DNA from: Chitinophaga pinensis | Lineage (GTDB): Bacteria > Bacteroidota > Bacteroidia > NS11-12g > UBA955 | DNA: 64,000 nucleotides | Direction of reading: 5' to 3' | Assembly (NCBI GenBank): GCA_945871905.1 | Contig: CAMBXL010000002.1 | Location: forward strand, 1-64,000 | In this document: positions 52,501 to 60,451 of the stretch, piece after piece | How the letters are laid out: each line of letters opens with the position of its first letter | How positions within the stretch are numbered: the stretch's first letter is position 1 | Translations under genes and position numbers: made by a program | Notes under the pieces: model-generated | What the model was told of the DNA's origin: nothing | Database searches by the model: none | The model's input: only the letters and a program-made list of their open reading frames with translations

Positions 52501-54988
52501 TGAAAGATACCAACGTTTCAAAACAATTCACCCTGATACTCCATACTTAGAAGACCGTTTACAAGTTGTAAAACAAAGTTTCTTCGATGGCAGAACTGTA
52601 ACTTTAGACAGTCAAAACTTCAGAGTTGCTAAAGTTACTAAATGGCATACAGAAGCAGATATAACGCCTGTGTTTGATATTATCAAAGCTATTTTAGAAT
52701 TCAACAATATCGATATCTATGATTTAACGCCTGCTCAATTAAACGACATTATTTGGAATGGTAAAGGTCAATTTGGCAAACCATATACAGGTTCAAGAGG
52801 TTGTTTAGATACAACAGGATTTGGAAGATTTATTAGATTCTATAAAGTAGCTGACGCAAAACAAAGCTTACATTATAGAGATACTTCATTAATTCCAATT
52901 GAAAGAGTAAAAGGCTGGGATGGTAAAAATTACAACGCTTATTGCTTTAAACCACAATTCTCAGGATACTATGTTGCAAACTTTGGATTAAGAAGTACTG
53001 CTCCTGAAAACTGTAACAAAAGCACAGGAACTGCTAAGAAAGTTATTGTTGGCTTCTATGGTGTAATGAACTACACAGACACAATCATCTGTCATGGTTC
53101 TGAAATTGTCGCTGAGCCACAATTTAGATACTTTGAAGTATTCCCTGAAATTACTTTCCGTTTGCTTGATCCTACTGACTATTGGAGAACTAGAATTTCA
53201 GAAGCTGGTAACCCTAATAGAGAAATTCCTACTCGTTGGGATTTAAATAAAGATGATGATGGAACACATCCACAATCTATCTTTGGTGGTTTCCCTTATG
53301 GTGCCTCTGGATTAGGTAATCCTCAGATTAGTTTGGGTGGTGTTCAACGTCCTGGAAGCTTGTATTACAATCAAGATACAGGTCGTGTTTATACAATCAG
53401 AACTGCTGCTGGTGACAGTGCTACTTGTCGTGATACTTTCACTCAAGACATCTACGTAACCGCAGTAAGAGCTAAATTTGATATTGACCAAAAACGTCCT
53501 CAGTGTAACACAATCATTGAGTTATTCGACTCTTCTTATGTTCAAGACCCTTGTATGGCTAAATTAAAAACACCATGCGACAGAATCATTAGATGGACTA
53601 TCAACTGGGGTGACAAAGCCGCTAACTCTATCAACAAATTCTTAAATGTTTTACCAACAAGTATAGGTCACGATTATACTAGAAACGGTAGATTTAATAT
53701 TATCTTAGAAGTAGAAACTGCTCTTGGATGTATTGACAGAGATACTATGGAAATATACATTCCTGGTCCTATTCCATTGTTTGATACTTTAATTAACAGA
53801 AAATACTGTGTTGGCGAAAGAGTTGATTTCTCTAACTTAAGTACTTACCTAAGAGCTGACAGTAGCATTTGGTTATGGAGTTTTGGTGATGGTGTATTTG
53901 GTAATCAAACAGATACTATTGCCTCTACAAACGATACAATGAGTCACAGATATACTAAACCAGGTACTTATTCTATTTTCTTATACCACTACTTTAAATT
54001 GAAAGTTGGTAGTACAACAAAAACATGTTCTGTGGTATATCCTGACACTACGAATGGACAAGAAGCCCACTTCACAGTTGAGATAACCGCCTATGACAGT
54101 TCAAAAGTAAGTGCCACACCAGTCGATGTGTGTATAGGAGATACAGTCTTTATAAATGGTGAAGTTCATCCTTATGGAAGATACACTAACTACAAATGGA
54201 ACTTTGGTGTTAACAGTACTGATACTTTAATTTCACCTGATACTGCACAAAAAAGAACATACAACGCTCCTGGTAGATATGTTATTAGGTTCAGTGGTGA
54301 CGTTAATTCTGCCTCATCTCTAATTAAAATATGTCCTGGAGAAGACAGTGTCGTTGTAAATGTTGCTAATGTAGTGGCTGATTTCCAAATAGACTCTACG
54401 AACAAACCGGTGTTCTGTTTCAATAATACGTCAACCAATAATGTTAAAAACTTCTGGTCATTCTACAATGATGGGTCTAACATCAACAACCCAACAGGTA
54501 ATAAACCTACCCCTAAAATCTATAACAGAACTACTGATGGTAAAGAATTAAACGACCCTCAAGTTTGTGAAGATTATAGAGATTCATTAGGTGAATACTG
54601 GGTATGTTTAGAGGTTGAAAATGCTATTGGTTGTACAGATACAATTTGTAAAAAAGTTTACAATGACTTTAAAGCATCTATTCGTCCACCTAACGTATTT
54701 ACGCCAAACACAGATAATTTCACTGGAGTAGATAAAGATGGATTAGTTGGTAATAACGTCTTTAATATCGAGATTAATGGTCAAGTTAAATATGACTTAG
54801 TAATATACGACAGATGGGGAGTTAGAGTATTTGAATCAACAGATGCAAATAAAGATTGGAACGGTAAAGTAAATAACACTGGTGCTATTTGTCCAGACGG
54901 AACCTACTACTATATCTTGAAATACAGATATAAAGGTATCGACAAAGACGAAGAAATTCTTAATGGTGTTGTAAGAATTATCCGTTAA
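49529..54988 (+). CDS. Giant secreted PKD-type surface protein with T9SS type-B domain
   Basis: 1819 residues from the ATG at 49529 (TTG 49502 or ATG 49547 are alternatives). Signal peptide region VKFGKGVGVLIAFLFVHFSANA, cleaved before QCSITV. It is a string of PKD/Ig-like beta domains (NYNWNFNGEGTNTTLC, TSFTWDWGDGTKSTGNS, IIRWTINWGDKAANS, SSIWLWSFGDGVFG, TNYKWNFGVNSTDT) with cysteine pairs and a less repetitive middle. The C-terminal CHU_C domain (NVFTPNTDNFTGVDKDG ... YDRWGVRVFESTDANKDWNGKVN ... YYYILKYRYKG) directs type IX secretion. Likely a surface adhesin or S-layer-like scaffold. It starts only 4-31 bases after the anti-sigma gene. Confidence 0.9.
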   Translation: MQTENSMNKIRQLVKFGKGVGVLIAFLFVHFSANAQCSITVSGAPCVGEPVVFNCNSVGASNYNWNFNGEGTNTTLCNPSFTFNSPGQKTITLSLRLANGSTCNATYTLDVKPKPIINVRRIVNQTQCFANNSFCFTDSSKSGEPGGQICRTVIVFDDGTRYSFSGNGPRQFCHSFGDPAGGTYGMTIEVEDCNGCLTKTRLNAVAIVQASLGLTFTSPRPQRCDSVQLCVTNNSTIPLTDITSFTWDWGDGTKSTGNSSTPSLWKNVVCHWFYAQGPNGGNFNTKLTVTSVFGCTESFTFTASATNLIVKPVIIADRDSVCFNDKTIQFKLKNGAVPLATNPVWNFGNPPSGPLNTVRQWTGAHAAWGLGPYKINFSFQHPIPGCGKTVYDTILVIGPQSTIEGAPPAGMKWLIDSLRYQCVIKDTVKFWNFSKFYHNDKDMTDDDSVIILAKDSIMINKTTGAILDPKTTVFNPSSHEWVKPGFNAPLIHGFNNRPNGQTSLRHHNQQRGNDCTIRLWDFDDDYCEKCTTDTKNGVNIGKNCKYSKDSLPQHWYTPWDSLYQTNFGLRSESVFRYDRDSGLCFQRRMWSNDSVAIIRDTFLFYGDNPIGNKTKDSTVFANIDNKIKVPSGVQGKARIDITIATRVYVPTGDTLFVDPNNGFPPNRWIGQRFVTLQPGTTLILNSKTDKVLYHYWIQTIQDTIPLHLVQPWHKVWKKDVMRGYQKGDSINADAHRQKFYSGDVVRCFNVRLKHVDVCHPLKCEHEAVASLALQPPSAKKLRKEGVLCLGGAQQTYGITFILEDTKPGCSRTWAEINYDTALNKNGWVPLIGPNLGAGGVSTGNLPPVNPPYLGYNLGGPAPGRFSKQFTVDDIKDTITGYINVGLIVGNGMWTNNLNNGINPNTWGYPTGCSDTVYYNKFARFPILDNNFRIIKPKEGEAFTKICRKDTICLTTNVWNRSYVPDVAEALWTLTGANVGKFYNQYYILSASERYQRFKTIHPDTPYLEDRLQVVKQSFFDGRTVTLDSQNFRVAKVTKWHTEADITPVFDIIKAILEFNNIDIYDLTPAQLNDIIWNGKGQFGKPYTGSRGCLDTTGFGRFIRFYKVADAKQSLHYRDTSLIPIERVKGWDGKNYNAYCFKPQFSGYYVANFGLRSTAPENCNKSTGTAKKVIVGFYGVMNYTDTIICHGSEIVAEPQFRYFEVFPEITFRLLDPTDYWRTRISEAGNPNREIPTRWDLNKDDDGTHPQSIFGGFPYGASGLGNPQISLGGVQRPGSLYYNQDTGRVYTIRTAAGDSATCRDTFTQDIYVTAVRAKFDIDQKRPQCNTIIELFDSSYVQDPCMAKLKTPCDRIIRWTINWGDKAANSINKFLNVLPTSIGHDYTRNGRFNIILEVETALGCIDRDTMEIYIPGPIPLFDTLINRKYCVGERVDFSNLSTYLRADSSIWLWSFGDGVFGNQTDTIASTNDTMSHRYTKPGTYSIFLYHYFKLKVGSTTKTCSVVYPDTTNGQEAHFTVEITAYDSSKVSATPVDVCIGDTVFINGEVHPYGRYTNYKWNFGVNSTDTLISPDTAQKRTYNAPGRYVIRFSGDVNSASSLIKICPGEDSVVVNVANVVADFQIDSTNKPVFCFNNTSTNNVKNFWSFYNDGSNINNPTGNKPTPKIYNRTTDGKELNDPQVCEDYRDSLGEYWVCLEVENAIGCTDTICKKVYNDFKASIRPPNVFTPNTDNFTGVDKDGLVGNNVFNIEINGQVKYDLVIYDRWGVRVFESTDANKDWNGKVNNTGAICPDGTYYYILKYRYKGIDKDEEILNGVVRIIR

Positions 54989-55008
54989 TTAAACTCTTAA
55001 ATAATTTA

Positions 55009-55045
55009 AATAAGCCCTGACTAACAATCAGGGCTTATTTTTTTT
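55009..55045 (+). terminator. Rho-independent terminator of the giant-protein operon
   Basis: AATAAGCCCTGA (55009-55020) pairs with TCAGGGCTTATT (55028-55039) around a 7-base loop, followed by T residues. The mnmE promoter element begins right at its end. Confidence 0.92.
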
Positions 55046-55052
55046 ACCTTTG
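55045..55052 (+). promoter_or_regulatory. -7 promoter element of mnmE
   Basis: TACCTTTG is a perfect match, ends 7 bases before the ATG at 55060 and abuts the preceding terminator, implying a very short leader. Confidence 0.55.
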
Positions 55053-55059
55053 TACCGTC

Positions 55060-56463
55060 ATGTTTGCCCATCAATATAATCCTGAAGACACCATTGTTGC
55101 AATTACCACACCTGCAGGTAAGGGTGCAGTAGGAATGATTAGAATATCTGGGAATAAAGCTTTTTCTTTAACGGAGTTATTGACAAAAAAAGAAATTCAT
55201 GCTTGGCCATCACATACTATCCATTTAAGTCGATTTTATGAAAAGGAAGAAATTATAGATGAAGGTTTGGTCTTAAAATTTAATGGGCCCAACAGTTATA
55301 CAGGCGAAGACACCATTGAGCTTAATTGCCATGGTTCACCACTGATACTTCAAAAAACTTTACAAACATTAATTTCATTAGGTGCTAGAATAGCAGCTCC
55401 AGGTGAATTTACATTCAGAGCTTTTATAAACGGAAAGCTCGACTTAGCACAAGCAGAAGCAGTAGCAGATGTTATTAACGCTGAAAGTGAAAAGGGATTG
55501 ACCAATGCCCTTAAACATTTAAAAGGTGGTTTTTCAAAATCAATACAAATCCTTAGAACCGATTTAATAAAATTCGCTTCTTTAATTGAACTCGAACTCG
55601 ACTTTGGGGAAGAAGATGTAGAGTTTGCTGAAAGAAATGCCCTACTCAATAAAATTGAAGAATTAAGAATTGAAATAACCCAATTGATAGAATCATTTAA
55701 AGTGGGGAATGCCATATCAAAAGGAATTCCAACCGCAATAGTTGGTAAACCCAATGCAGGCAAATCATCACTTCTAAACACGATACTGAATGACGACAGG
55801 GCTATTGTTTCGAATATTGCAGGCACAACAAGAGATACTATTGAAGAACTATTTAATATCAATGGCCTCCTTTACAGACTTATAGATACAGCAGGCATTA
55901 GGGAAACAGAGGATGTCATTGAAAAAATAGGCGTTAAGAAAGCTTTAGAAAAAATAAGTGAGGCAGACATTGTCCTTTATTTAATAGATGCTCAAACTTT
56001 CAACATTTCTGAACTTCGCGATTTGGTAAATGCACAATACCATCAAAACAGTAAACTGATAGCTTGTTTCAATAAAATAGATTTATTAACAGAGATTGAA
56101 TTATTGGAATTACAGACAAGTATTAAGAACGAAAAGCTACAAGAACATAATATTGAAACTCTATTTCTTTCCACAACCAAAAAACAAGGCATTGCGGAAT
56201 TGAAGGAATTGATGTCAAAAGACATTTTAAATCAATTAAGGGCTAATGAGCAATTGCTTACCAATAATAGACACTACGAGGCCCTAAGCAAGGCAAATGA
56301 GCAACTTCTCTTGTGTAAGTATGCCATAGAACAAAGAATAAGCAATGACCTGTTAGCCGAAGACCTCAAACTTGCACTGTATCACCTAGGTGAAGTGTCA
56401 GGGACTATCAGCAATGATGATCTTTTAGAATCCATTTTTAGGGATTTTTGTATCGGAAAGTAA
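55060..56463 (+). CDS. mnmE: tRNA uridine-5-carboxymethylaminomethyl modification GTPase
   Basis: 467 residues. N-terminal folate-binding domain (DTIVAITTPAGKGAVGMIRISG, TGEDTIELNCHGSPLILQKTL, ARIAAPGEFTFRAFINGKLDLAQAEAVADVI). G domain inserted in the helical domain: G1 GKPNAGKSS, G3 DTAGIRETEDVIEKIGV, G4 NKID. C-terminal FCIGK with the conserved cysteine. Works with MnmG to modify wobble U34 of tRNA. The last 15 bases of the gene (56449-56463) are also the left attachment site of an integrative element; the stop codon is preserved, so the protein is intact. Confidence 0.96.
   Translation: MFAHQYNPEDTIVAITTPAGKGAVGMIRISGNKAFSLTELLTKKEIHAWPSHTIHLSRFYEKEEIIDEGLVLKFNGPNSYTGEDTIELNCHGSPLILQKTLQTLISLGARIAAPGEFTFRAFINGKLDLAQAEAVADVINAESEKGLTNALKHLKGGFSKSIQILRTDLIKFASLIELELDFGEEDVEFAERNALLNKIEELRIEITQLIESFKVGNAISKGIPTAIVGKPNAGKSSLLNTILNDDRAIVSNIAGTTRDTIEELFNINGLLYRLIDTAGIRETEDVIEKIGVKKALEKISEADIVLYLIDAQTFNISELRDLVNAQYHQNSKLIACFNKIDLLTEIELLELQTSIKNEKLQEHNIETLFLSTTKKQGIAELKELMSKDILNQLRANEQLLTNNRHYEALSKANEQLLLCKYAIEQRISNDLLAEDLKLALYHLGEVSGTISNDDLLESIFRDFCIGK
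56449..56463 (+). mobile_element. attL core at the 3' end of mnmE
   Basis: TGTATCGGAAAGTAA is repeated with one mismatch as TGTATTGGAAAGTAA at 61839-61853. It encodes the final CIGK-stop of MnmE. The position next to the integrase gene and the conserved target make it a likely attachment core. Confidence 0.8.
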
Positions 56464-56539
56464 AGTTATTTTCTTTTGATAGTGTAATCCCTTCTTATAA
56501 TTGACTTGTAGCCATTTTTAGATGGTTTAATTTTCTTTT

Positions 56540-56575
56540 ATTTTGTTGTTATTTGTTGTTTTATTGTTGTTAATT
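56540..56575. repeat. TTGTTGTT repeat cluster before the integrase gene
   Basis: Three TTGTTGTT copies at roughly 10-11 base intervals within TTTTGTTGTTA / TTTGTTGTTT / ATTGTTGTTA lie between the att core and int. The helical-turn spacing suggests integrase arm sites or repressor iterons. Confidence 0.5.
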
Positions 56576-56577
56576 TA

Positions 56578-56585
56578 TATCTTTG
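56578..56585 (+). promoter_or_regulatory. -7 promoter element of the element's int operon
   Basis: TATCTTTG is a perfect TAnnTTTG match, 29 bases before the int ATG at 56615. TTTG at 56552-56555 is a possible -33 element with a 22-base spacer. Confidence 0.55.
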
Positions 56586-56599
56586 TATAACATTTACAC

Positions 56600-56611
56600 A
56601 ATTAGCAACAA
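56600..56611 (+). repeat. Left copy of a 12-bp inverted repeat at the element ends
   Basis: AATTAGCAACAA; its exact reverse complement TTGTTGCTAATT is at 61778-61789 near the right end. Likely integrase arm-type or excision-factor site. Confidence 0.5.
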
Positions 56612-56614
56612 AAA

Positions 56615-57772
56615 ATGAAAGTACATTTAAGACAAAGAAAACAAACTGATAAAAAAAGCAGTAAGTCAAATGACACTAATAAAGCAAATGTTAGTTTGTA
56701 TTTAGAAATTTATAAAGGAACTGCAATCACTCCTGAAGGTAAGACTAAAATATTAAGAGATTATGAATACTTAAATTTATACTTAATAGACAAACCAACA
56801 TCAATTGCTGATAAACAAATCAATAAAGATACCTTAGCTTTAGCAGAAAAGATTAAAAACAAAAGGCAATCAGAAATTGACAATGGCACTTATGGATTTG
56901 ATAGTAAACAAAAAAAGCAAACTAACTTTATTGACTACATTCAATCTTTATCCAACAAAAGATATGAAAGCAAAGGTAATTTTGGCAATTGGGAAAGCTT
57001 AGTTAAACACCTTAAAAAATATGCTGGTTTAAATTTAACATTCAATGATGTTAATGAAAAATTTTGTGAAGACTTTAGAGATTATCTAAATAGTGCCAAA
57101 ACTAAAAGTAATCAAAAATTATCATCAGGTTCTGTTTCATCTTACTATACTAAATTTAGAGTAGCTTTAAAACAAGCAGTAAAGGAAAAAATCATTTTAT
57201 CAAATCCAAGTGATGATATAAGCACTCCAAAAGTAATTGAAAAACAAAGAGAGTATTTAACTTTAGATGAAATAAAAGCATTGGTAAAAACAGAATGTAG
57301 GTATGAAGTTTTAAAAAGAGCTTTTATATTTTCATGTTTAACTGGCTTAAGATGGTCTGACATTAATAATCTAACATGGAATGATGTTGAAATAACATCT
57401 GATGGCTGTAGAATTACTTTCCATCAACAAAAAACTAAAGGATTGCAATATCTTGACATATCAGGTCAAGCAAAAAACTATATAGGTACACAAGGCAATC
57501 CTTTTGATAGAGTTTTTATAGGGCTAAAATATAGTAGCTATGCAAATGTAGAACTAACAAAGTGGATGCTGAAAGCTGGGATTACAAAAGATATTACTTT
57601 TCATTGTGCCAGACACACTTTTGCTGTTTTGCAGTTAAGCTTAGGAACTGAAATTTACACACTTTCAAAGCTATTAGGACATTCAGAAATAAAAACCACT
57701 CAAGTATATGCTAATATTATAGATGCAAAGAAAAAAGAGGCTGTAAACAAAATACCAGATATATCACTATGA
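56615..57772 (+). CDS. int: Tyrosine integrase of the mnmE element
   Basis: 385 residues, three domains: Arm-DNA-binding (about 1-95, KVHLRQRKQTDKKSSKSNDTNKANVSLYLEIYKG), SAM-like core-binding (about 105-200) and catalytic (about 215-370). Catalytic residues: R246 in TGLRWSDI, Lys in HQQKTKG (about 273-275), H330 and R333 in FHCARHTF, H356 in LLGHSE, nucleophile Y365 in TTQVYANI. It should recombine the 15-bp core at mnmE. Distinct from the recombinase at 249. Ends in an ATGA overlap with the next gene. Confidence 0.95.
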   Translation: MKVHLRQRKQTDKKSSKSNDTNKANVSLYLEIYKGTAITPEGKTKILRDYEYLNLYLIDKPTSIADKQINKDTLALAEKIKNKRQSEIDNGTYGFDSKQKKQTNFIDYIQSLSNKRYESKGNFGNWESLVKHLKKYAGLNLTFNDVNEKFCEDFRDYLNSAKTKSNQKLSSGSVSSYYTKFRVALKQAVKEKIILSNPSDDISTPKVIEKQREYLTLDEIKALVKTECRYEVLKRAFIFSCLTGLRWSDINNLTWNDVEITSDGCRITFHQQKTKGLQYLDISGQAKNYIGTQGNPFDRVFIGLKYSSYANVELTKWMLKAGITKDITFHCARHTFAVLQLSLGTEIYTLSKLLGHSEIKTTQVYANIIDAKKKEAVNKIPDISL

Positions 57773-58554
57773 AAAAAGATAAAAACCTAAAAATCAATTT
57801 AGATACTAATTTAGAAAACATATCTAAATACATCAAAGATGATAAAGACATTAAATTACATTCTGAAATTGAATTAACTGCCAAGGCTTATTTTATACTC
57901 AATAATGACTATAAACCTTGGAAAATGGAAATCATTGCTGAACTTAAAAAAATAAGTGAACCAAAAAATCAAATAGATTATTTAAGAAAACAAAGTATTG
58001 AATATTTAGAATATGTTTCAGACAATCCATATTTATTAGCAGCATCAGGTTATACACAAAAAACCCATCAACATAAGGCTGGTTTAGATAGATGGATTGA
58101 GTTAGAAATTAGTAAAATTGAACTTAGTATGGTAAATGATAATCCTATTAAATCAAAAAATAAAATATCATACATCTGGGTAAACAATCCAGACAAAGAA
58201 TTACCAGAACTTTTTGAACTTATGGTTAATAAACACAAACTAATTGCACCTGAGACAAACTATGAGCAATTTAAAGCAGTTTTTACAGGGCAGCTAATAG
58301 ATGATGAATTTAAGCCTATCAAATGGCATCAAGACAATGCAAGTGAATTGTTATATTTTATAAATAGATTAAACTTTTACAGCAACATTACTAAACCAAA
58401 TCAAAATGCTGATTATAAAAAAATGACATCATGTTTTGTTAAGCCAGATGGAAAGCCATTTGAAGCAGCTTGGAAGTCATTAAACTCTAATATTGAGATT
58501 AATTTATCAGATGCAAAACAAAAGGTAATAGACAAAATAATTAATGAATTTTAA
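57769..58554 (+). CDS. Element hypothetical protein, 261 aa, RteC-like C-terminus?
   Basis: Soluble, Lys/Asn-rich. The C-terminal 90 residues (KLIAPETNYEQFKAVFTGQLIDDEFKPIKWHQDNASELLYFINRLNFYSN ... FVKPDGKPFEAAWKSLNSNIEI) resemble the pattern of RteC-type regulators, which have a KW-x-GS-x2-L-x-E-L-I-Y-x-L segment and control excision or mobilisation in Bacteroides elements. Overlaps int by 4 bases (ATGA), so the two are translationally coupled. The resemblance is weak and needs a profile search. Confidence 0.55.
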   Translation: MKKDKNLKINLDTNLENISKYIKDDKDIKLHSEIELTAKAYFILNNDYKPWKMEIIAELKKISEPKNQIDYLRKQSIEYLEYVSDNPYLLAASGYTQKTHQHKAGLDRWIELEISKIELSMVNDNPIKSKNKISYIWVNNPDKELPELFELMVNKHKLIAPETNYEQFKAVFTGQLIDDEFKPIKWHQDNASELLYFINRLNFYSNITKPNQNADYKKMTSCFVKPDGKPFEAAWKSLNSNIEINLSDAKQKVIDKIINEF

Positions 58555-58633
58555 ATACTCATTCTTTACCTTTACCTTTACTAATCAAGCAAGTAAACAC
58601 TAATATTTTCTTTGTTTTCTGTCCTTTGCAGAC

Positions 58634-58927
58634 ATGAATTTAGAAAATATAAATGATAGACTAAGGAACATTGAAACCTTACTATTAAATCAAAAATCAG
58701 TATTTAATTTTGATGAAATTGCAGCTTATACTGGGCTGTCTAAAAGTCATCTTTACAAACTTACATCATCTGGTGGAATACCTTGCTACAAACCACAAGG
58801 GAAACACATTTATTTCAATAAGGTTGAAATAGATGCATGGCTTATGCAAAACAGAAAAGCCACTAATCAGGAGATTGAAATCCAAGCATCAACTTATTTA
58901 ACTATAGGAGGGCAAAAAAATGATTAA
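58634..58927 (+). CDS. HTH protein of the excisionase/AlpA (helix_turn_helix_17) type
   Basis: 97 residues. A short N-terminal helix (INDRLRNIETLLL) precedes the MerR-like winged HTH FDEIAAYTGLSKSHLYKLTSSGGIPCYKPQGKHIYFNKVEIDAWLMQN, the standard arrangement of the helix_turn_helix_17/DUF3853-type excisionases in Bacteroidota. Probably the recombination directionality factor or a regulator of the element. It overlaps the next gene by 8 bases. Confidence 0.88.
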   Translation: MNLENINDRLRNIETLLLNQKSVFNFDEIAAYTGLSKSHLYKLTSSGGIPCYKPQGKHIYFNKVEIDAWLMQNRKATNQEIEIQASTYLTIGGQKND

Positions 58928-59456
58928 CAACTATTTTAAATTCATTGCTTTGCCTGATGATGTTAAGGCAGCTAATAAAATCAGAAGTAAAAAAAGACTT
59001 GATTGTATTGTATTTAGTAATAAAGAAAATTATCATGGCTTGACAAATTTTGTCAATGATAAAGGTCAATTATATTTATACAAAACTGAATGTAACAACT
59101 TTATAAATGCTGACAAAAAAAGAATGGCTGAATGGAGTTTAACTGGTAATGAGTTAAACCTAAGTAGTATTTATATTGATGATACTGACATCATAGAATA
59201 TGGATATGGCTATCCAAACCCAAACAGAACTTTAGGGAATGGAAAGCCAAACCCACTATTTGAATTTAGAAATGATGGTTATTTGTTTATTATGAATAAT
59301 GACTATTCAGAAATTGAAATCTTGATTGTAAAGGATGGCAGAAACTTAATAAGCAGTTATTACCAGAAATTAATTGATGGTGGATTTGATAGCTTAATAA
59401 GTGAATTTAGAAAGCAATCAATCCCATTTTACAATTACTTAAATAATAGACTATAG
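58920..59456 (+). CDS. Element hypothetical protein, 178 aa
   Basis: I do not recognise it. Soluble, no signal peptide, many Asn/Tyr/Lys. A stretch with DIIEYGYGYPNPNRTLGNGKPNPLFEFRNDGYLFI is Gly/Pro/Asn-rich. It overlaps the HTH gene by 8 bases and lies 35 bases before the rep-like gene, so it is part of the element's main operon. No catalytic motif seen. Confidence 0.6.
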   Translation: MINNYFKFIALPDDVKAANKIRSKKRLDCIVFSNKENYHGLTNFVNDKGQLYLYKTECNNFINADKKRMAEWSLTGNELNLSSIYIDDTDIIEYGYGYPNPNRTLGNGKPNPLFEFRNDGYLFIMNNDYSEIEILIVKDGRNLISSYYQKLIDGGFDSLISEFRKQSIPFYNYLNNRL

Positions 59457-59491
59457 TAAGCTGTTTTGAATGACATTTTTAATCAATTGAT

Positions 59492-60421
59492 ATGTATGAC
59501 ACTATTAATTTTTGGCTATCATCTGACAAAGTTAATTCATTTAATATTTCAGATACTTCAAGACATCTTGTGAATATTTCAGAAAGCTTTAGAGATGATG
59601 GTCAAAACTTAATAAGTGGAAACATTAAAAACTTAAAGGTATCAATTAGGCTTGAAGGCATATCTATAAAAGGCAGCCTTGCAAAATACTTTCTAAATGA
59701 TAACTTTAAAACCTTAACAAGATTAGATACTCAAAGAGCTATTGAACAACTATCAGATGAATTGTATTTACCCATACATGAATTTAATATAACAAGATTA
59801 GACTTTGCCCAAAATATGCTGATGGAACACCCACCAGAGGCATATTATAACTTTTTAGGGGATTGCATCCACTACACAAGACTAAAGCAGCCACAAAGCA
59901 TTTATTATTCAAATGGATTAAAACAGAAATTGTTTTATAATAAGATTGCAGAAGGCAGAAAAAAAAGGGAAACAATCCCTGAAATATGGAATGACAGAAA
60001 TGTTTTAAGATATGAAATGAGATACTTAAACAGACTGCCAAAACAATTTAATACTTCAATGGTCACAGCCCAAACAATAACTGATGAAAAGTTTTACATG
60101 ACAATGTTTGACAATTGGCACAATGAGTATAACAGCATCAATAAAATAAATGACTTTAAAATTAACACCAAAGAAATGAAAAGCCCAAAAGACTTTAAAA
60201 AACAACTTGAAATTTTTGCTATAAAACAATTAGGTCAAGACAATCTTTTTGAAATGATTGAAAGCTTAAGACTTCAAAACACTTTTGAAAGTCCTGAATA
60301 CTATTCAAGATTAAAAAAAGAAATCAGGACACTTTGCAGCACTCCAGAAATCACTATTGAAACAGAACTGATAAAAGAGCTAAACAAAAAAATAGATAAC
60401 ACTAAAAGGAACTACAGATAA
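59492..60421 (+). CDS. rep: Phage/plasmid-type replication initiation protein
   Basis: 309 residues. The pattern MYDTINFWL ... GISIKGSLAKYFLNDNFKTLTRLDTQRAIEQLSDELYLPIHEFNITRLDFAQNM ... LKQKLFYNKIAEGRKKRE ... NVLRYEMRYLNRLPKQFN matches what I know of Bacteroidota phage/plasmid replication proteins (Phage_X / Phage_CRI, Rep_trans-like, rolling-circle initiators of the filamentous-phage and small-plasmid type). It would let the excised circle replicate. I cannot point to the nicking tyrosine with certainty. Confidence 0.82.
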   Translation: MYDTINFWLSSDKVNSFNISDTSRHLVNISESFRDDGQNLISGNIKNLKVSIRLEGISIKGSLAKYFLNDNFKTLTRLDTQRAIEQLSDELYLPIHEFNITRLDFAQNMLMEHPPEAYYNFLGDCIHYTRLKQPQSIYYSNGLKQKLFYNKIAEGRKKRETIPEIWNDRNVLRYEMRYLNRLPKQFNTSMVTAQTITDEKFYMTMFDNWHNEYNSINKINDFKINTKEMKSPKDFKKQLEIFAIKQLGQDNLFEMIESLRLQNTFESPEYYSRLKKEIRTLCSTPEITIETELIKELNKKIDNTKRNYR

Positions 60422-60451
60422 AATCACAATTGACAAAAAACATCAATCAAA

